A stretch of 8,286 nucleotides of DNA from Kangiellaceae bacterium (GTDB taxonomy: Bacteria > Pseudomonadota > Gammaproteobacteria > Enterobacterales > Kangiellaceae), in NCBI GenBank assembly GCA_030148365.1, contig JASBTO010000038.1, forward strand, positions 1 to 8,286, read 5' to 3'. The position numbers and the translations under genes were made by a program. Positions 1 to 5,211 of this stretch are shown one piece after another (the stretch's first letter is position 1; each line of letters begins with the position of its first letter). The notes beneath the pieces were generated by a model. It was given only the letters and a program-made list of their open reading frames with translations, made no database searches and was not told the origin of the DNA.

Positions 1-96
1 GGCGTTTGGATAAGGGCGGAACTCGGCGGCCGATACAGGAACCATCAAATTAGTGAAGGTGAAAGCCGCGAAGGCTAGTAACAAGGTTCTTTTCAC
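1..96 (-). CDS. Secreted protein of unknown function, N-terminal part only
   Basis: The gene runs leftward off the window edge; only 32 codons are visible. The proposed start is GTG at 96-94, preceded by an AAGGA ribosome-binding sequence about 9-10 nt upstream. The product begins MKRT, followed by a hydrophobic stretch (LLLAFAAFTFTNLMVPV) and a VSA|AE signal-peptidase I type site near residue 23, so export by Sec is predicted. The mature part starts AEFRPYPNA; I cannot place this in a family from nine residues. A perfect TATAAT box lies about 58 nt upstream of the start. The signal peptide is convincing; the function is unknown. Confidence 0.6.
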   Translation of the reverse strand, partial: MKRTLLLAFAAFTFTNLMVPVSAAEFRPYPNA

Positions 97-131
97 GTTT
101 GCGTGTCCTTTTTTAATACTCGTCAGGCGTC

Positions 132-272
132 ACGGCGAGAGCCGGAGCAGAGAATTATACGGGAAAAATGCGTCGCCAATCACCGACAACTGGCTGCCCG
201 CCCTAATCCCGCGACTGTAGAGGCTGGCGCTGCATCAGTACGAAATAAGGCGTTTCCACCGGCTCTCGCCGT
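132..272. repeat. Perfect 14-bp inverted repeat pair in the divergent intergenic region
   Basis: ACGGCGAGAGCCGG at 132-145 is matched exactly by its reverse complement CCGGCTCTCGCCGT at 259-272. The arms are 113 bp apart. They bracket the TATAAT of the leftward gene, and the right arm runs into a separate 16-bp palindrome at 271-286. I see no target-site duplication outside the arms and no coding capacity between them. Paired operators that loop, or the ends of a small decayed element, are both possible. Confidence 0.55.
154..182 (-). promoter_or_regulatory. Candidate sigma-70 promoter for the leftward secreted-protein gene
   Basis: Read on the minus strand, positions 159-154 are a perfect TATAAT. 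With a 17-nt spacer the -35 hexamer (182-177) would be TGATTG, a weak match to TTGACA. Transcription would start near 147, giving a leader of about 50 nt before the GTG at 96. One copy of the inverted repeat (132-145) would lie in the first transcribed bases, where a bound protein could block initiation. The -10 is strong and the -35 is poor. Confidence 0.45.
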
Positions 273-286
273 CGCTATATAGCGAC
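271..286. promoter_or_regulatory. 16-bp perfect palindrome, candidate operator
   Basis: GTCGCTATATAGCGAC is self-complementary over all 16 bases, the geometry of a binding site for a dimeric helix-turn-helix repressor. Its core TATATA (276-281) could also be a rightward -10, with TTTCCA at 253-258 as a mediocre -35 at 17-bp spacing. A regulator bound here would then cover that promoter. The palindrome is certain; the role is inferred, and no regulator gene is in the window. Confidence 0.4.
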
Positions 287-490
287 AGCACTCTAAAGAT
301 GAACCACTGAAATTACAAACTTCACCGCGGGTTTTGGCCAATAATTCAACGCCTGTGGATTGGGGCAGATTTGCTGTTAAAACGCCCTGTATCAAAGAGG
401 TTGAAAAGACTCAGGTTTCTGCTATCGCTGCCAATTACGCAAAAAAAACGGCATATATCCGGCATCTGGCCCGAAAATTGCAGATTTCTG

Positions 491-519
491 GGCACGGGAT
501 AGTGAATGTTCCCCGTGCC
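491..519 (+). other. Stem-loop upstream of the outer-membrane protein gene
   Basis: GGCACGGG (491-498) pairs perfectly with CCCGTGCC (512-519) around a 13-nt loop, giving a GC-rich 8-bp stem. No run of T follows, so it is not a standard intrinsic terminator. It lies 75 nt before the ATG at 595 and, if transcribed, would sit in the 5' leader, where it could stabilise the message or take part in control. The stem is clear; the role is a guess. Confidence 0.4.
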
Positions 520-594
520 GCCTGTCAGTCCGGATTCATTGGCAGCGGAAAATACTGTTTATCACGAATTCTCTGGAACAAGGAGTTGTGCACA

Positions 595-1305
595 ATGAAA
601 TCGAATAAACTTTTCACTCGATCGCTAATCGGTGCAGCGTTGCTTTTACCCGCTGCGGGGATGGCAGCAGACAACCTCAGCTATACCTGGATTGAGGCCG
701 ACTACATTGTTCAGGATATCGACCGCTATGAGGACAGCGGCGTTCTGGATAATTTCACTGAAGACTTTGACGATGGCGATGGTTGGGGTGTCGCAGCCTC
801 AATCGGCTTCAGTGAACACTTCTTTGCATTCGGTAGTTACTCCAGCACCGAAGCCGACTTCACTTTCATCGACGACACAGGACTCCGGATCCCCCAGGAT
901 GAAGACGTCAAAACCCTGAAGGCCGGGCTGGGTTTCCACACCCCCCTCGCCGATAATCTTGATCTGGTGGCCCGAGCCGCCTATGTCGATATTGACTACG
1001 GCGACTTCGATCTGGGCGCCGCCGAAGACGACGTGGACAGCGGCGAAGACATTGAAGATGCGATCCGCGATCTCAATGATGACTCCAGTGATGGTTATCA
1101 GGCCGACCTGGGTCTTCGCGCGCAAATCACTGATTGGCTGGAACTAGGTGGCGGCGCACGCTACACCGATCTGGACCAGGGCGATGACGTCTCACTGTTC
1201 GGTAACGCACTGTTCGAAATCAGCGAAAACCTGGGTATCAATGTCTCGGGTGATTTTGGTGACGAAAGCTCGACCTACATGGCGGGTTTGCGCTACTCGT
1301 TCTGA
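595..1305 (+). CDS. Acidic outer-membrane beta-barrel protein (OmpA/Opa-like porin fold)
   Basis: The product is a predicted 236-residue outer-membrane barrel. The ATG at 595 is chosen because AGGAG (581-585) lies 9 nt upstream and residues 1-24 form a typical signal peptide (MKSNK, hydrophobic core, GMA|AD). The mature chain shows about eight to ten amphipathic strand-like segments, for example around residues 64-74, 106-116, 122-136, 168-178, 182-192 and 226-236. It ends in YSF; a C-terminal aromatic residue is the usual signal for the BAM assembly machinery. Turns and loops are very rich in Asp and Glu, above all residues 143-167, which may bind cations or reflect life at raised salt. It is followed by its own terminator, so it is probably monocistronic. 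No specific family member is recognised and the substrate, if any, is unknown. Confidence 0.8.
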   Translation: MKSNKLFTRSLIGAALLLPAAGMAADNLSYTWIEADYIVQDIDRYEDSGVLDNFTEDFDDGDGWGVAASIGFSEHFFAFGSYSSTEADFTFIDDTGLRIPQDEDVKTLKAGLGFHTPLADNLDLVARAAYVDIDYGDFDLGAAEDDVDSGEDIEDAIRDLNDDSSDGYQADLGLRAQITDWLELGGGARYTDLDQGDDVSLFGNALFEISENLGINVSGDFGDESSTYMAGLRYSF

Positions 1306-1320
1306 TTTGGGCCAAGACTG

Positions 1321-1360
1321 AAAAGGCTGTCGGATCTCCCGATCCTGGCAGCTTTTTTTT
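1321..1360 (+). terminator. Intrinsic terminator of the outer-membrane protein gene
   Basis: GCTG (1326-1329) and GGATC (1332-1336) pair with GATCC (1341-1345) and CAGC (1349-1352), with a small internal loop and a 4-nt apical loop. The stem is followed directly by eight T (1353-1360). It starts about 20 nt after the stop codon. This is the form of a Rho-independent terminator. Confidence 0.85.
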
Positions 1361-1411
1361 GGTTGCTCATCGAACACCCGGTAAACCGGCGACCTCTGCA
1401 ACTTCTCCGCC

Positions 1412-1495
1412 TGTCATTCCCGCGCAATCGGAAATTTATGCCGGACTAATGCACGGACCTGGAAGATGGATTCCCGGGGTTACGCAAACGGGACG
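1412..1495. repeat. Degenerate REP-like intergenic repeat
   Basis: The left part, TGTCATTCCCGCGCAATCGG, and the right part, TGGATTCCCGGGG followed by AAACGGGAC, resemble the two halves of the imperfect palindromes (TGTCATTCCCGC...GCGGGAATCC and the inverse) that are scattered through many proteobacterial genomes. This copy is decayed: the arms no longer pair well. It lies just before the toxin-antitoxin promoter and may mark a hot spot where accessory genes enter. The assignment is from memory of the repeat type only. Confidence 0.35.
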
Positions 1496-1538
1496 TTTTG
1501 ACGCTTTATCGTCAAAACGTTATTGTTGTGACAGGAGG
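1493..1538 (+). promoter_or_regulatory. Promoter with overlapping inverted-repeat operator of the toxin-antitoxin locus
   Basis: An 11-bp perfect inverted repeat, ACGTTTTGACG (1493-1503) and CGTCAAAACGT (1510-1520), has a 6-bp centre. A promoter fits exactly on it: -35 TTGACG at 1498-1503, spacer of 17 bp, -10 TATTGT at 1521-1526. The repeat fills the spacer and covers the -35, as expected for autorepression by a ribbon-helix-helix antitoxin. AGGAGG at 1533-1538 is the ribosome-binding site, 8 nt before the ATG at 1547. The predicted transcription start is near 1533, so the leader would be unusually short (about 14 nt). Confidence 0.65.
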
Positions 1539-1546
1539 AATTACCC

Positions 1547-1780
1547 ATGAGCGAAGCCGCAAAACGTTCCACTATCTACTTTGATCCGGACCTGCACAAG
1601 GCGCTACGCCTGAAGGCTGCTTCCACCCATCGCACCCTGTCAGATCTGGTCAATGAAGCCGTGCGCCGGACACTGCAGGAAGATCAGGAAGATATCGCAG
1701 CTGCCGACGACCGGGTCGCCGAACCCACCATGACCTATGCAGAACTGCTTGATGATCTGAAAGCTCATGGCAAGCTATGA
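1547..1780 (+). CDS. Ribbon-helix-helix (CopG-like) antitoxin, orphaned
   Basis: This 77-residue protein is the antitoxin of a type II toxin-antitoxin pair. Residues 6-43 form the ribbon-helix-helix DNA-binding fold: a strand (RSTIYF), a first helix (PDLHKALRLKAAS) and a second helix (TLSDLVNEAVRRTL). The acidic linker and C-terminal segment MTYAELLDDLKAHGKL (62-77) are of the kind that wraps the partner toxin. By family, it should bind its own promoter as a dimer, and a matching inverted repeat sits immediately upstream. The reading frame, strong ribosome-binding site and length are all intact. It overlaps by 14 bp the start of the toxin frame, which is disrupted, so the protein is probably an orphan. 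It could still repress its own promoter or neutralise a related toxin elsewhere. Confidence 0.85.
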   Translation: MSEAAKRSTIYFDPDLHKALRLKAASTHRTLSDLVNEAVRRTLQEDQEDIAAADDRVAEPTMTYAELLDDLKAHGKL

Positions 1781-2030
1781 GCTCGCGTTCTAGCGCTCCG
1801 TTACCAAAGACCTTCGGTCCATACCCGGTAAAGACGTCAATCGAATACTGAGCCGCATAAAATCACTGGCGAATGAGCCGCGACCGCCGGTGGCCGAAAA
1901 ACTCTCGGGCTCTGATTGATACAGATTGCGGCAGGGAAACTATCGGATAATCTACGAAATCAGGGACAAGGTGCTGATCGTTATCGTCATCCGGGTCGCG
2001 CACCGGCGAGATGTCTACAAATCAGTCTGA
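1767..2030 (+). pseudogene. RelE/ParE-family toxin pseudogene with two in-frame stops
   Basis: Read from the ATG at 1767, the frame gives MASYELAF, stop, RSVTKDLRSIPGKDVNRILS and so on, through AEKLSGSD, stop, YRLRQGNYRIIYEI and VIRVAHRRDVYKSV to the TGA at 2028-2030. That is 87 codons, the usual length of RelE-type mRNA interferases, with all expected blocks in one frame and no indel. TAG at 1791-1793 (codon 9) stands where relatives usually have Lys, one base change from AAG. TGA at 1917-1919 (codon 51) stands where relatives usually have Arg, one change from CGA. No intact toxin can be made by normal translation. Good preservation elsewhere suggests recent inactivation. The start overlaps the antitoxin by 14 bp, as in intact pairs. 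The consensus residues are from memory of the family. Confidence 0.85.
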
Positions 2031-2084
2031 CGGGATAAAATTGTTATTCAGGAAAGAGAGATTTTCTGAAGGATCCGCGGCCTG

Positions 2085-3092
2085 TCAGTTCTCCGCTTTC
2101 AACGTCCGCGCCAATAACCGCTTTGCCGCAGTCGCCGCATCTTCGCCTTCATAGATAATCCGATACACGGCTTCCACAATCGGCATTTCGACGTCATAGC
2201 GCTGCGCCAGCATGCGCACTTCGGAGGCGTTGCGGACGCCTTCCACCACCTGACCAATGTCGGCTTCGGCTTGCTCGCGGCTTTTGCCTTTACCAAGGGC
2301 CAGGCCGAAGCGGCGGTTGCGGGACTGATCGTCGGTGCAAGTCAGCACCAGATCGCCGAGGCCGGCCATGCCGTTGAAGGTGGAGGCTTCACCGCCGACG
2401 GCAACGCCGAGGCGGGTCATTTCCACGAGACCGCGGGTAATAAGCGCGGTGCGGGCGTTGGCGCCATAGTTGAGACCGTCGGCAATACCGGCGCCGATGG
2501 CGATAACGTTCTTGATCGCGCCGCCGAGCTGGACGCCGACCAAATCACTGCTCAGATAGACGCGGAAGCGGTCGCTGTGCAAGGCCTTCGCCAGATCCCG
2601 GGCGAAATCTTCGGTCGAGGCCGCGAGGCTGATGGCGGTCGGCAAGCCGAGGGCCATTTCCCGGGCAAAGGTCGGGCCGGAGAGGATCGCGTGGGGGATA
2701 TCGGTGCCCAGTTCTTCCTTGAGTACATCACCCAACAGATCGCCATTGTCCGGATCCAGCCCCTTGCTCGCCCAGACCACCCGGCTATTGCTTCGCAGCA
2801 AGGGCTTGAGCTTGCGCAGGGTCTCACGAAAAGCGTGGCTGGGGACGGCAACCAATATATCCCGGCTACCGTCAGCCGCTTCCGCCATGTCGACAGTGGC
2901 TTTCAGATTGTCTGGGAACCTGGCGTCGGGGAGGTATTTCTGGTTGCAACGCTCTCGCTGCAGGATTTCAACATGCGCGGGATCCCGGCCCCAAAGGCAG
3001 ACCGGGTGTCCGTTGCGGGCCAGCAAAAGCGCCAGGGCGGTGCCGTAGGAGCCGGCACCCAAAACCGCGAAAGGCGCTTTCGCTTCGGCCAT
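2085..3092 (-). CDS. gpsA: Glycerol-3-phosphate dehydrogenase [NAD(P)+]
   Basis: GpsA reduces dihydroxyacetone phosphate to sn-glycerol 3-phosphate in the cytoplasm, the first step towards the glycerol backbone of phospholipids. The 335-residue protein has the usual length. The N-terminal Rossmann fold shows the dinucleotide motif GAGSYGTALA at 12-21. ASKGLD (108-113) carries the conserved Lys110, and GAIKNVIAIGAG (191-202) carries the probable catalytic Lys194. The C-terminal helical domain has the family signature GLGDLVLTC at 244-252 followed by SRNRRFG (257-263). The ATG at 3092 lies 8 nt after the stop of secB, so the two are probably co-translated, with only a weak AAGG upstream. The same order, secB then gpsA, is found in E. 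coli. Downstream it converges with the toxin pseudogene; I see no convincing terminator. Confidence 0.97.
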   Translation of the reverse strand: MAEAKAPFAVLGAGSYGTALALLLARNGHPVCLWGRDPAHVEILQRERCNQKYLPDARFPDNLKATVDMAEAADGSRDILVAVPSHAFRETLRKLKPLLRSNSRVVWASKGLDPDNGDLLGDVLKEELGTDIPHAILSGPTFAREMALGLPTAISLAASTEDFARDLAKALHSDRFRVYLSSDLVGVQLGGAIKNVIAIGAGIADGLNYGANARTALITRGLVEMTRLGVAVGGEASTFNGMAGLGDLVLTCTDDQSRNRRFGLALGKGKSREQAEADIGQVVEGVRNASEVRMLAQRYDVEMPIVEAVYRIIYEGEDAATAAKRLLARTLKAEN

Positions 3093-3100
3093 GGTCCGGA

Positions 3101-3643
3101 TCAGACCTTGGGCGCTTGTTCGAAGCTGATGCCGTCGTCGCTGACCGGAGCCTGCTCTGCGGGCTGGCCTTCAGCCTGCGGGTTTTTCTGGCTGTCGGCG
3201 TACAACTTGTCGAAGTTGACCGGTGCCAGCAGAACCTGCGGGAAGCCGCCACGGGCTGCCATTTCAGAAACGGCTTCGCGGGCATAGGGATACAGAACGT
3301 TCGGGCAGTAGGCTCCGAGAACCTTCTGCTTTTCGGCTTCGTCGTTGCAACGCAGACCGAACAGACCGGCATAGTCGACTTCGGCGATGAAGGCGGTGTC
3401 TTCGCCGGACTTGGCGGTCACAGTGACCTTCATGACGACTTCATAGACGTCTTCGGCAACGCTGCGCGCACGGCTCTGGAGGCTGACCTGGATTTCAGGC
3501 TTGTACTCTTCCAGGAACAACTGCGGCAGGTTCGGCGCTTCGAAGGACATGTCCTTGGCGTAGATGCGCTGGATTACCAGGTGGATGGAATTGTCGTCAG
3601 CGGCGGCCTGGGCTTCGCCGGTGTTTACTGCTTCATCAGTCAT
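3101..3643 (-). CDS. secB: Protein-export chaperone SecB
   Basis: SecB is a tetrameric cytoplasmic chaperone that keeps secreted and outer-membrane precursors unfolded and passes them to SecA. The start is set at the ATG at 3643: residues from there (MTDEAV) lead into the family core IQRIYAKDMSFEAPNLP (24-40). The open frame further upstream overlaps grxC and looks unlike SecB. The C-terminal core AYCPNVLYPYAREAV (111-125) and GGFPQVLLAPVNFDKLY (132-148) matches the family closely. The protein has 180 residues against about 155 in E. coli; the extra length is partly an N-terminal acidic tail and mainly a C-terminal tail rich in Gln, Pro and acidic residues from about 149 on. The AGAGAGA upstream is a modest ribosome-binding site. 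It lies 25 nt after grxC and 8 nt before gpsA in the same operon. Confidence 0.97.
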   Translation of the reverse strand: MTDEAVNTGEAQAAADDNSIHLVIQRIYAKDMSFEAPNLPQLFLEEYKPEIQVSLQSRARSVAEDVYEVVMKVTVTAKSGEDTAFIAEVDYAGLFGLRCNDEAEKQKVLGAYCPNVLYPYAREAVSEMAARGGFPQVLLAPVNFDKLYADSQKNPQAEGQPAEQAPVSDDGISFEQAPKV

Positions 3644-3668
3644 AATAAGATCTCTCTTTGATAGTGCT

Positions 3669-3929
3669 TTACGATTTGTTGGAAAGAAGTTCCTGTAACT
3701 TGCCGCTTTCGTGCAGGGCAAACAGGTCGTCGGAGCCGCCAATGGGCTTCTCGTTAATCAGTATTTGCGGAACCGTGTAACCGCCGGTCAGCTCTTCCAT
3801 GGTCTTGCGTAATTCGGGATTGTGGTCCACCGGGATATCTTCGTATTCGATGCCAAGCTCGTTGAGCAGGCCCCGTGCCCGTCTGCAATAACCGCAGTGA
3901 CGGGTTCCGTACAGAACGACGTTAGCCAT
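3669..3929 (-). CDS. grxC: Glutaredoxin 3
   Basis: This 86-residue thioredoxin-fold protein uses glutathione to reduce disulfides and mixed disulfides in the cytoplasm. The active site is CGYC at residues 12-15, after the first strand (VVLYGTRH). E. coli Grx3 and most GrxC proteins have CPYC, so Pro has become Gly, which usually alters redox potential or stability rather than abolishing activity. The cis-Pro loop TVP (52-54) and the glutathione-binding GGSDDL (64-69) are present. Length is normal. The ATG at 3929 follows the rhodanese stop by 6 nt. An AAGGA that overlaps that stop serves as ribosome-binding site, so translation is likely coupled. The order rhodanese, grxC, secB, gpsA is the classical gammaproteobacterial one. 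Confidence 0.95.
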   Translation of the reverse strand: MANVVLYGTRHCGYCRRARGLLNELGIEYEDIPVDHNPELRKTMEELTGGYTVPQILINEKPIGGSDDLFALHESGKLQELLSNKS

Positions 3930-3935
3930 AGTGGT

Positions 3936-4364
3936 TCATCCTTTGCGCAGTGGCAGATTTTCGGCGACCCAACCCTGGATGCCGTTTTGCAATTTGTGGA
4001 CATCGGTGAAACCGGCCCGGCGCAACTTGATCACCGCTCCGCCAGATTGCAGGCCGTTGGGACACACCATGATCACCGGCTTGTCCCTGAATTTCTCGAG
4101 ATCCTTGAGATGATCCTCAAGCTTGGTCAGCGGGATATTGATGGAGCCGACGATATGGCCCTTGTTGAAATCGGCCAGCGCCCGCAGGTCAACGACCTGG
4201 GCTTCATTGCGATTCATCAGGACGGTCAGTTCCGCCGCGGACAGTGAGCGGCTGCCGCTCATCATGGTCTGGGCAAAAGACAGCACCAGCAACAGCGCCA
4301 CCAGGGCCCAGAGGCCCGCGAGTATCCAGTGGTTTGTAGCAAATTCCAGCAGTTGGGATATCAT
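3936..4364 (-). CDS. yibN: Membrane-anchored rhodanese-like sulfurtransferase (YibN type)
   Basis: The protein (142 residues) has one N-terminal membrane helix at about 14-34 (LAGLWALVALLLVLSFA) followed by a single rhodanese domain facing the cytoplasm. The domain shows VVDLRALADFNKGHI (57-71), with the typical D-L-R and G-H-I elements, and the active-site loop CPNGLQSG at 101-108 with Cys101 as the persulfide carrier. GWVAENLPL (131-139) is the usual end of the fold. Family members move sulfane sulfur; the E. coli YibN acceptor is not clearly established. It is the first gene of the leftward grxC-secB-gpsA operon and has a TATAAT box about 58 nt upstream. The ribosome-binding site before the ATG at 4364 is weak. 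Confidence 0.9.
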   Translation of the reverse strand: MISQLLEFATNHWILAGLWALVALLLVLSFAQTMMSGSRSLSAAELTVLMNRNEAQVVDLRALADFNKGHIVGSINIPLTKLEDHLKDLEKFRDKPVIMVCPNGLQSGGAVIKLRRAGFTDVHKLQNGIQGWVAENLPLRKG

Positions 4365-4421
4365 CGAATAGTCTGCGTCAAATTCAAGTCATGCCGCGAA
4401 GGGATCGCCGCGAAACCGGGC

Positions 4422-4450
4422 ATTATACACATCTTGCCCGCCAGAAACAG
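4422..4450 (-). promoter_or_regulatory. Candidate promoter for the rhodanese-grxC-secB-gpsA operon
   Basis: On the minus strand, positions 4427-4422 read TATAAT, with a 17-bp spacer from CTGTTT at 4450-4445, a weak -35. The -10 is preceded by TGTG, which may help recognition. Transcription would begin near 4415, leaving about 50 nt of leader. The promoter lies in the 98-bp gap after nfeD, where I see no terminator, so read-through from the nfeD operon is also possible. Confidence 0.55.
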
Positions 4451-4462
4451 GGGTCGGAAAGG

Positions 4463-4924
4463 TCATGGACGGTCCGCCGCACCGACCTTCAGGGTGGCGC
4501 CATCGGCGTCAATAACCCGTACCCGGCTGCCAGCCGGCAAGTCCGGTCCTTCCATGCGCCAGTAGCTGTCGCCGACGCGCATCCTGCCGGATCCGCCTGC
4601 CAGCGGCTGCTCGATGACAAACTCCTTGCCGATCAATGACCTGCCTCGCTGGTTCATGGTGTCCTCGTCATCCTTGCCGGTTTGACCACTGCGCTTCGCG
4701 AAGAGTTTCCAGGCCAGCACACTGACCACCGACAGGGTGGCAAACACCAGAAACTGCAGTTCCCAGCTGGTATCCGGCAGGGCCAGCAGCAAACCGCCGA
4801 CCCCCAGGGCGCTGATCCCCAACCACATGAAAACCGCACCGGGGGCGAACATTTCCAGGATCAGGAGCGCGACCCCGAAAATCAGCCAGTGCCAATAGCG
4901 GATCTGTTCAAAGAGCTCGATCAT
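4463..4924 (-). CDS. Short NfeD-family membrane protein (YbbJ-like)
   Basis: The 153-residue protein has three hydrophobic helices at about 13-28, 30-49 and 56-75. A charged linker (76-93) and a soluble beta-rich domain of OB-fold type (about 94-148) follow, with GRSLIGKEFVIEQPL (94-108) and YWRMEGPDLPAGSRVRV (121-137). This is the short, protease-less NfeD form. Family members are nearly always encoded next to a stomatin-like SPFH protein, as ybbJ next to qmcA in E. coli, and are thought to act with it in membrane microdomains. Here the partner upstream is reduced to its C-terminal end. The ATG at 4924 overlaps the partner's stop as ATGA, and a strong GGAGG lies 8 nt upstream inside the partner gene, so the pair is translationally coupled. 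Confidence 0.88.
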   Translation of the reverse strand: MIELFEQIRYWHWLIFGVALLILEMFAPGAVFMWLGISALGVGGLLLALPDTSWELQFLVFATLSVVSVLAWKLFAKRSGQTGKDDEDTMNQRGRSLIGKEFVIEQPLAGGSGRMRVGDSYWRMEGPDLPAGSRVRVIDADGATLKVGAADRP

Positions 4925-5151
4925 GGGTCAATCCTCCCTTGTTTCGTGGAGCCGAGGGCAGCACTGGTCAGTTCCTTGATGCCGCCGATTGCACCGATAA
5001 TCGAAGAAGCTTCCAGGGGCATCATTACCAGTTTACCGTTATCGGAGGTGGCGATCCCTTGCAGGGCCTCAACGTATTTCTGTGCGACAAAATAATTGAT
5101 TGCCTGCACATCGCCTTCGGCAATGGCGGTGACAATGGAAGAAGCTCCCAT
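4921..5151 (-). CDS. Stand-alone C-terminal fragment of an SPFH/stomatin (QmcA-like) protein
   Basis: The 76 residues, beginning MGASSIVTAIAEGD, match the end of QmcA/stomatin-type proteins: AEGDVQAINYFVAQKYVEAL (11-30) then KLVMMPLEASSIIGAIGGI (40-58). Full-length relatives have about 300 residues with an N-terminal membrane anchor, the SPFH domain and a long coiled coil; all of that is missing. The sequence upstream of the ATG at 5151 carries stops in this frame (TGA, TAA) and shows no remnant of the coiled coil. Yet GAGGAG lies 8 nt before the ATG and the stop overlaps nfeD as ATGA, so the fragment looks translatable. It may be a decayed gene kept because it drives translation of nfeD, or a functional mini-protein that binds NfeD or a full-length SPFH protein elsewhere. 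Confidence 0.8.
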   Translation of the reverse strand: MGASSIVTAIAEGDVQAINYFVAQKYVEALQGIATSDNGKLVMMPLEASSIIGAIGGIKELTSAALGSTKQGRIDP

Positions 5152-5211
5152 GTTGCGACTCCTCGGGTTTTGTTTTCTGTTATCTTGTTGGAATTATTCG
5201 GGTCAGTTGCT

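Larger units (their letters stand above)
97..594. other. Long gene-free spacer between divergent envelope genes
   Basis: About 500 bp separate the leftward secreted-protein gene from the outer-membrane protein gene. Apart from the promoter, inverted repeats and hairpin listed separately, I see no RNA gene and no convincing coding sequence. The frame of the downstream protein is open back to a TTG at 334. That stretch lacks a ribosome-binding site at its beginning, and the signal peptide only makes sense from the ATG at 595. I could not find a good promoter for the rightward gene; TTGCAG at 478-483 followed by TAGTGA at 500-505 is the best weak candidate. Confidence 0.5.

Noticed and set aside
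180..395. Minus-strand open frame of 71 codons in the first spacer
   Set aside because: There is no ribosome-binding site, no domain, and it overlaps the palindromes and the candidate promoter.
334..594. N-terminal extension of the outer-membrane protein frame from TTG at 334
   Set aside because: The extension has no ribosome-binding site and would bury the signal peptide; the ATG at 595 has AGGAG at the right distance and begins a clean signal peptide.
1777..1851. Start of a second gene at the ATGA overlap after the antitoxin
   Set aside because: This frame ends after 25 codons and is out of register with the toxin sequence, which reads from the ATG at 1767.
2047..2070. Hairpin TTCAGGAAA/TTTTCTGAA between the toxin pseudogene and gpsA as a terminator
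   Set aside because: The stem is AT-rich with a G-T pair and lacks a following T-run on either strand.
2271..3287. Long plus-strand open frame opposite gpsA and secB
   Set aside because: It is antisense to two well-identified genes, low in complexity (Ala, Gly, Gln rich), and resembles no family.
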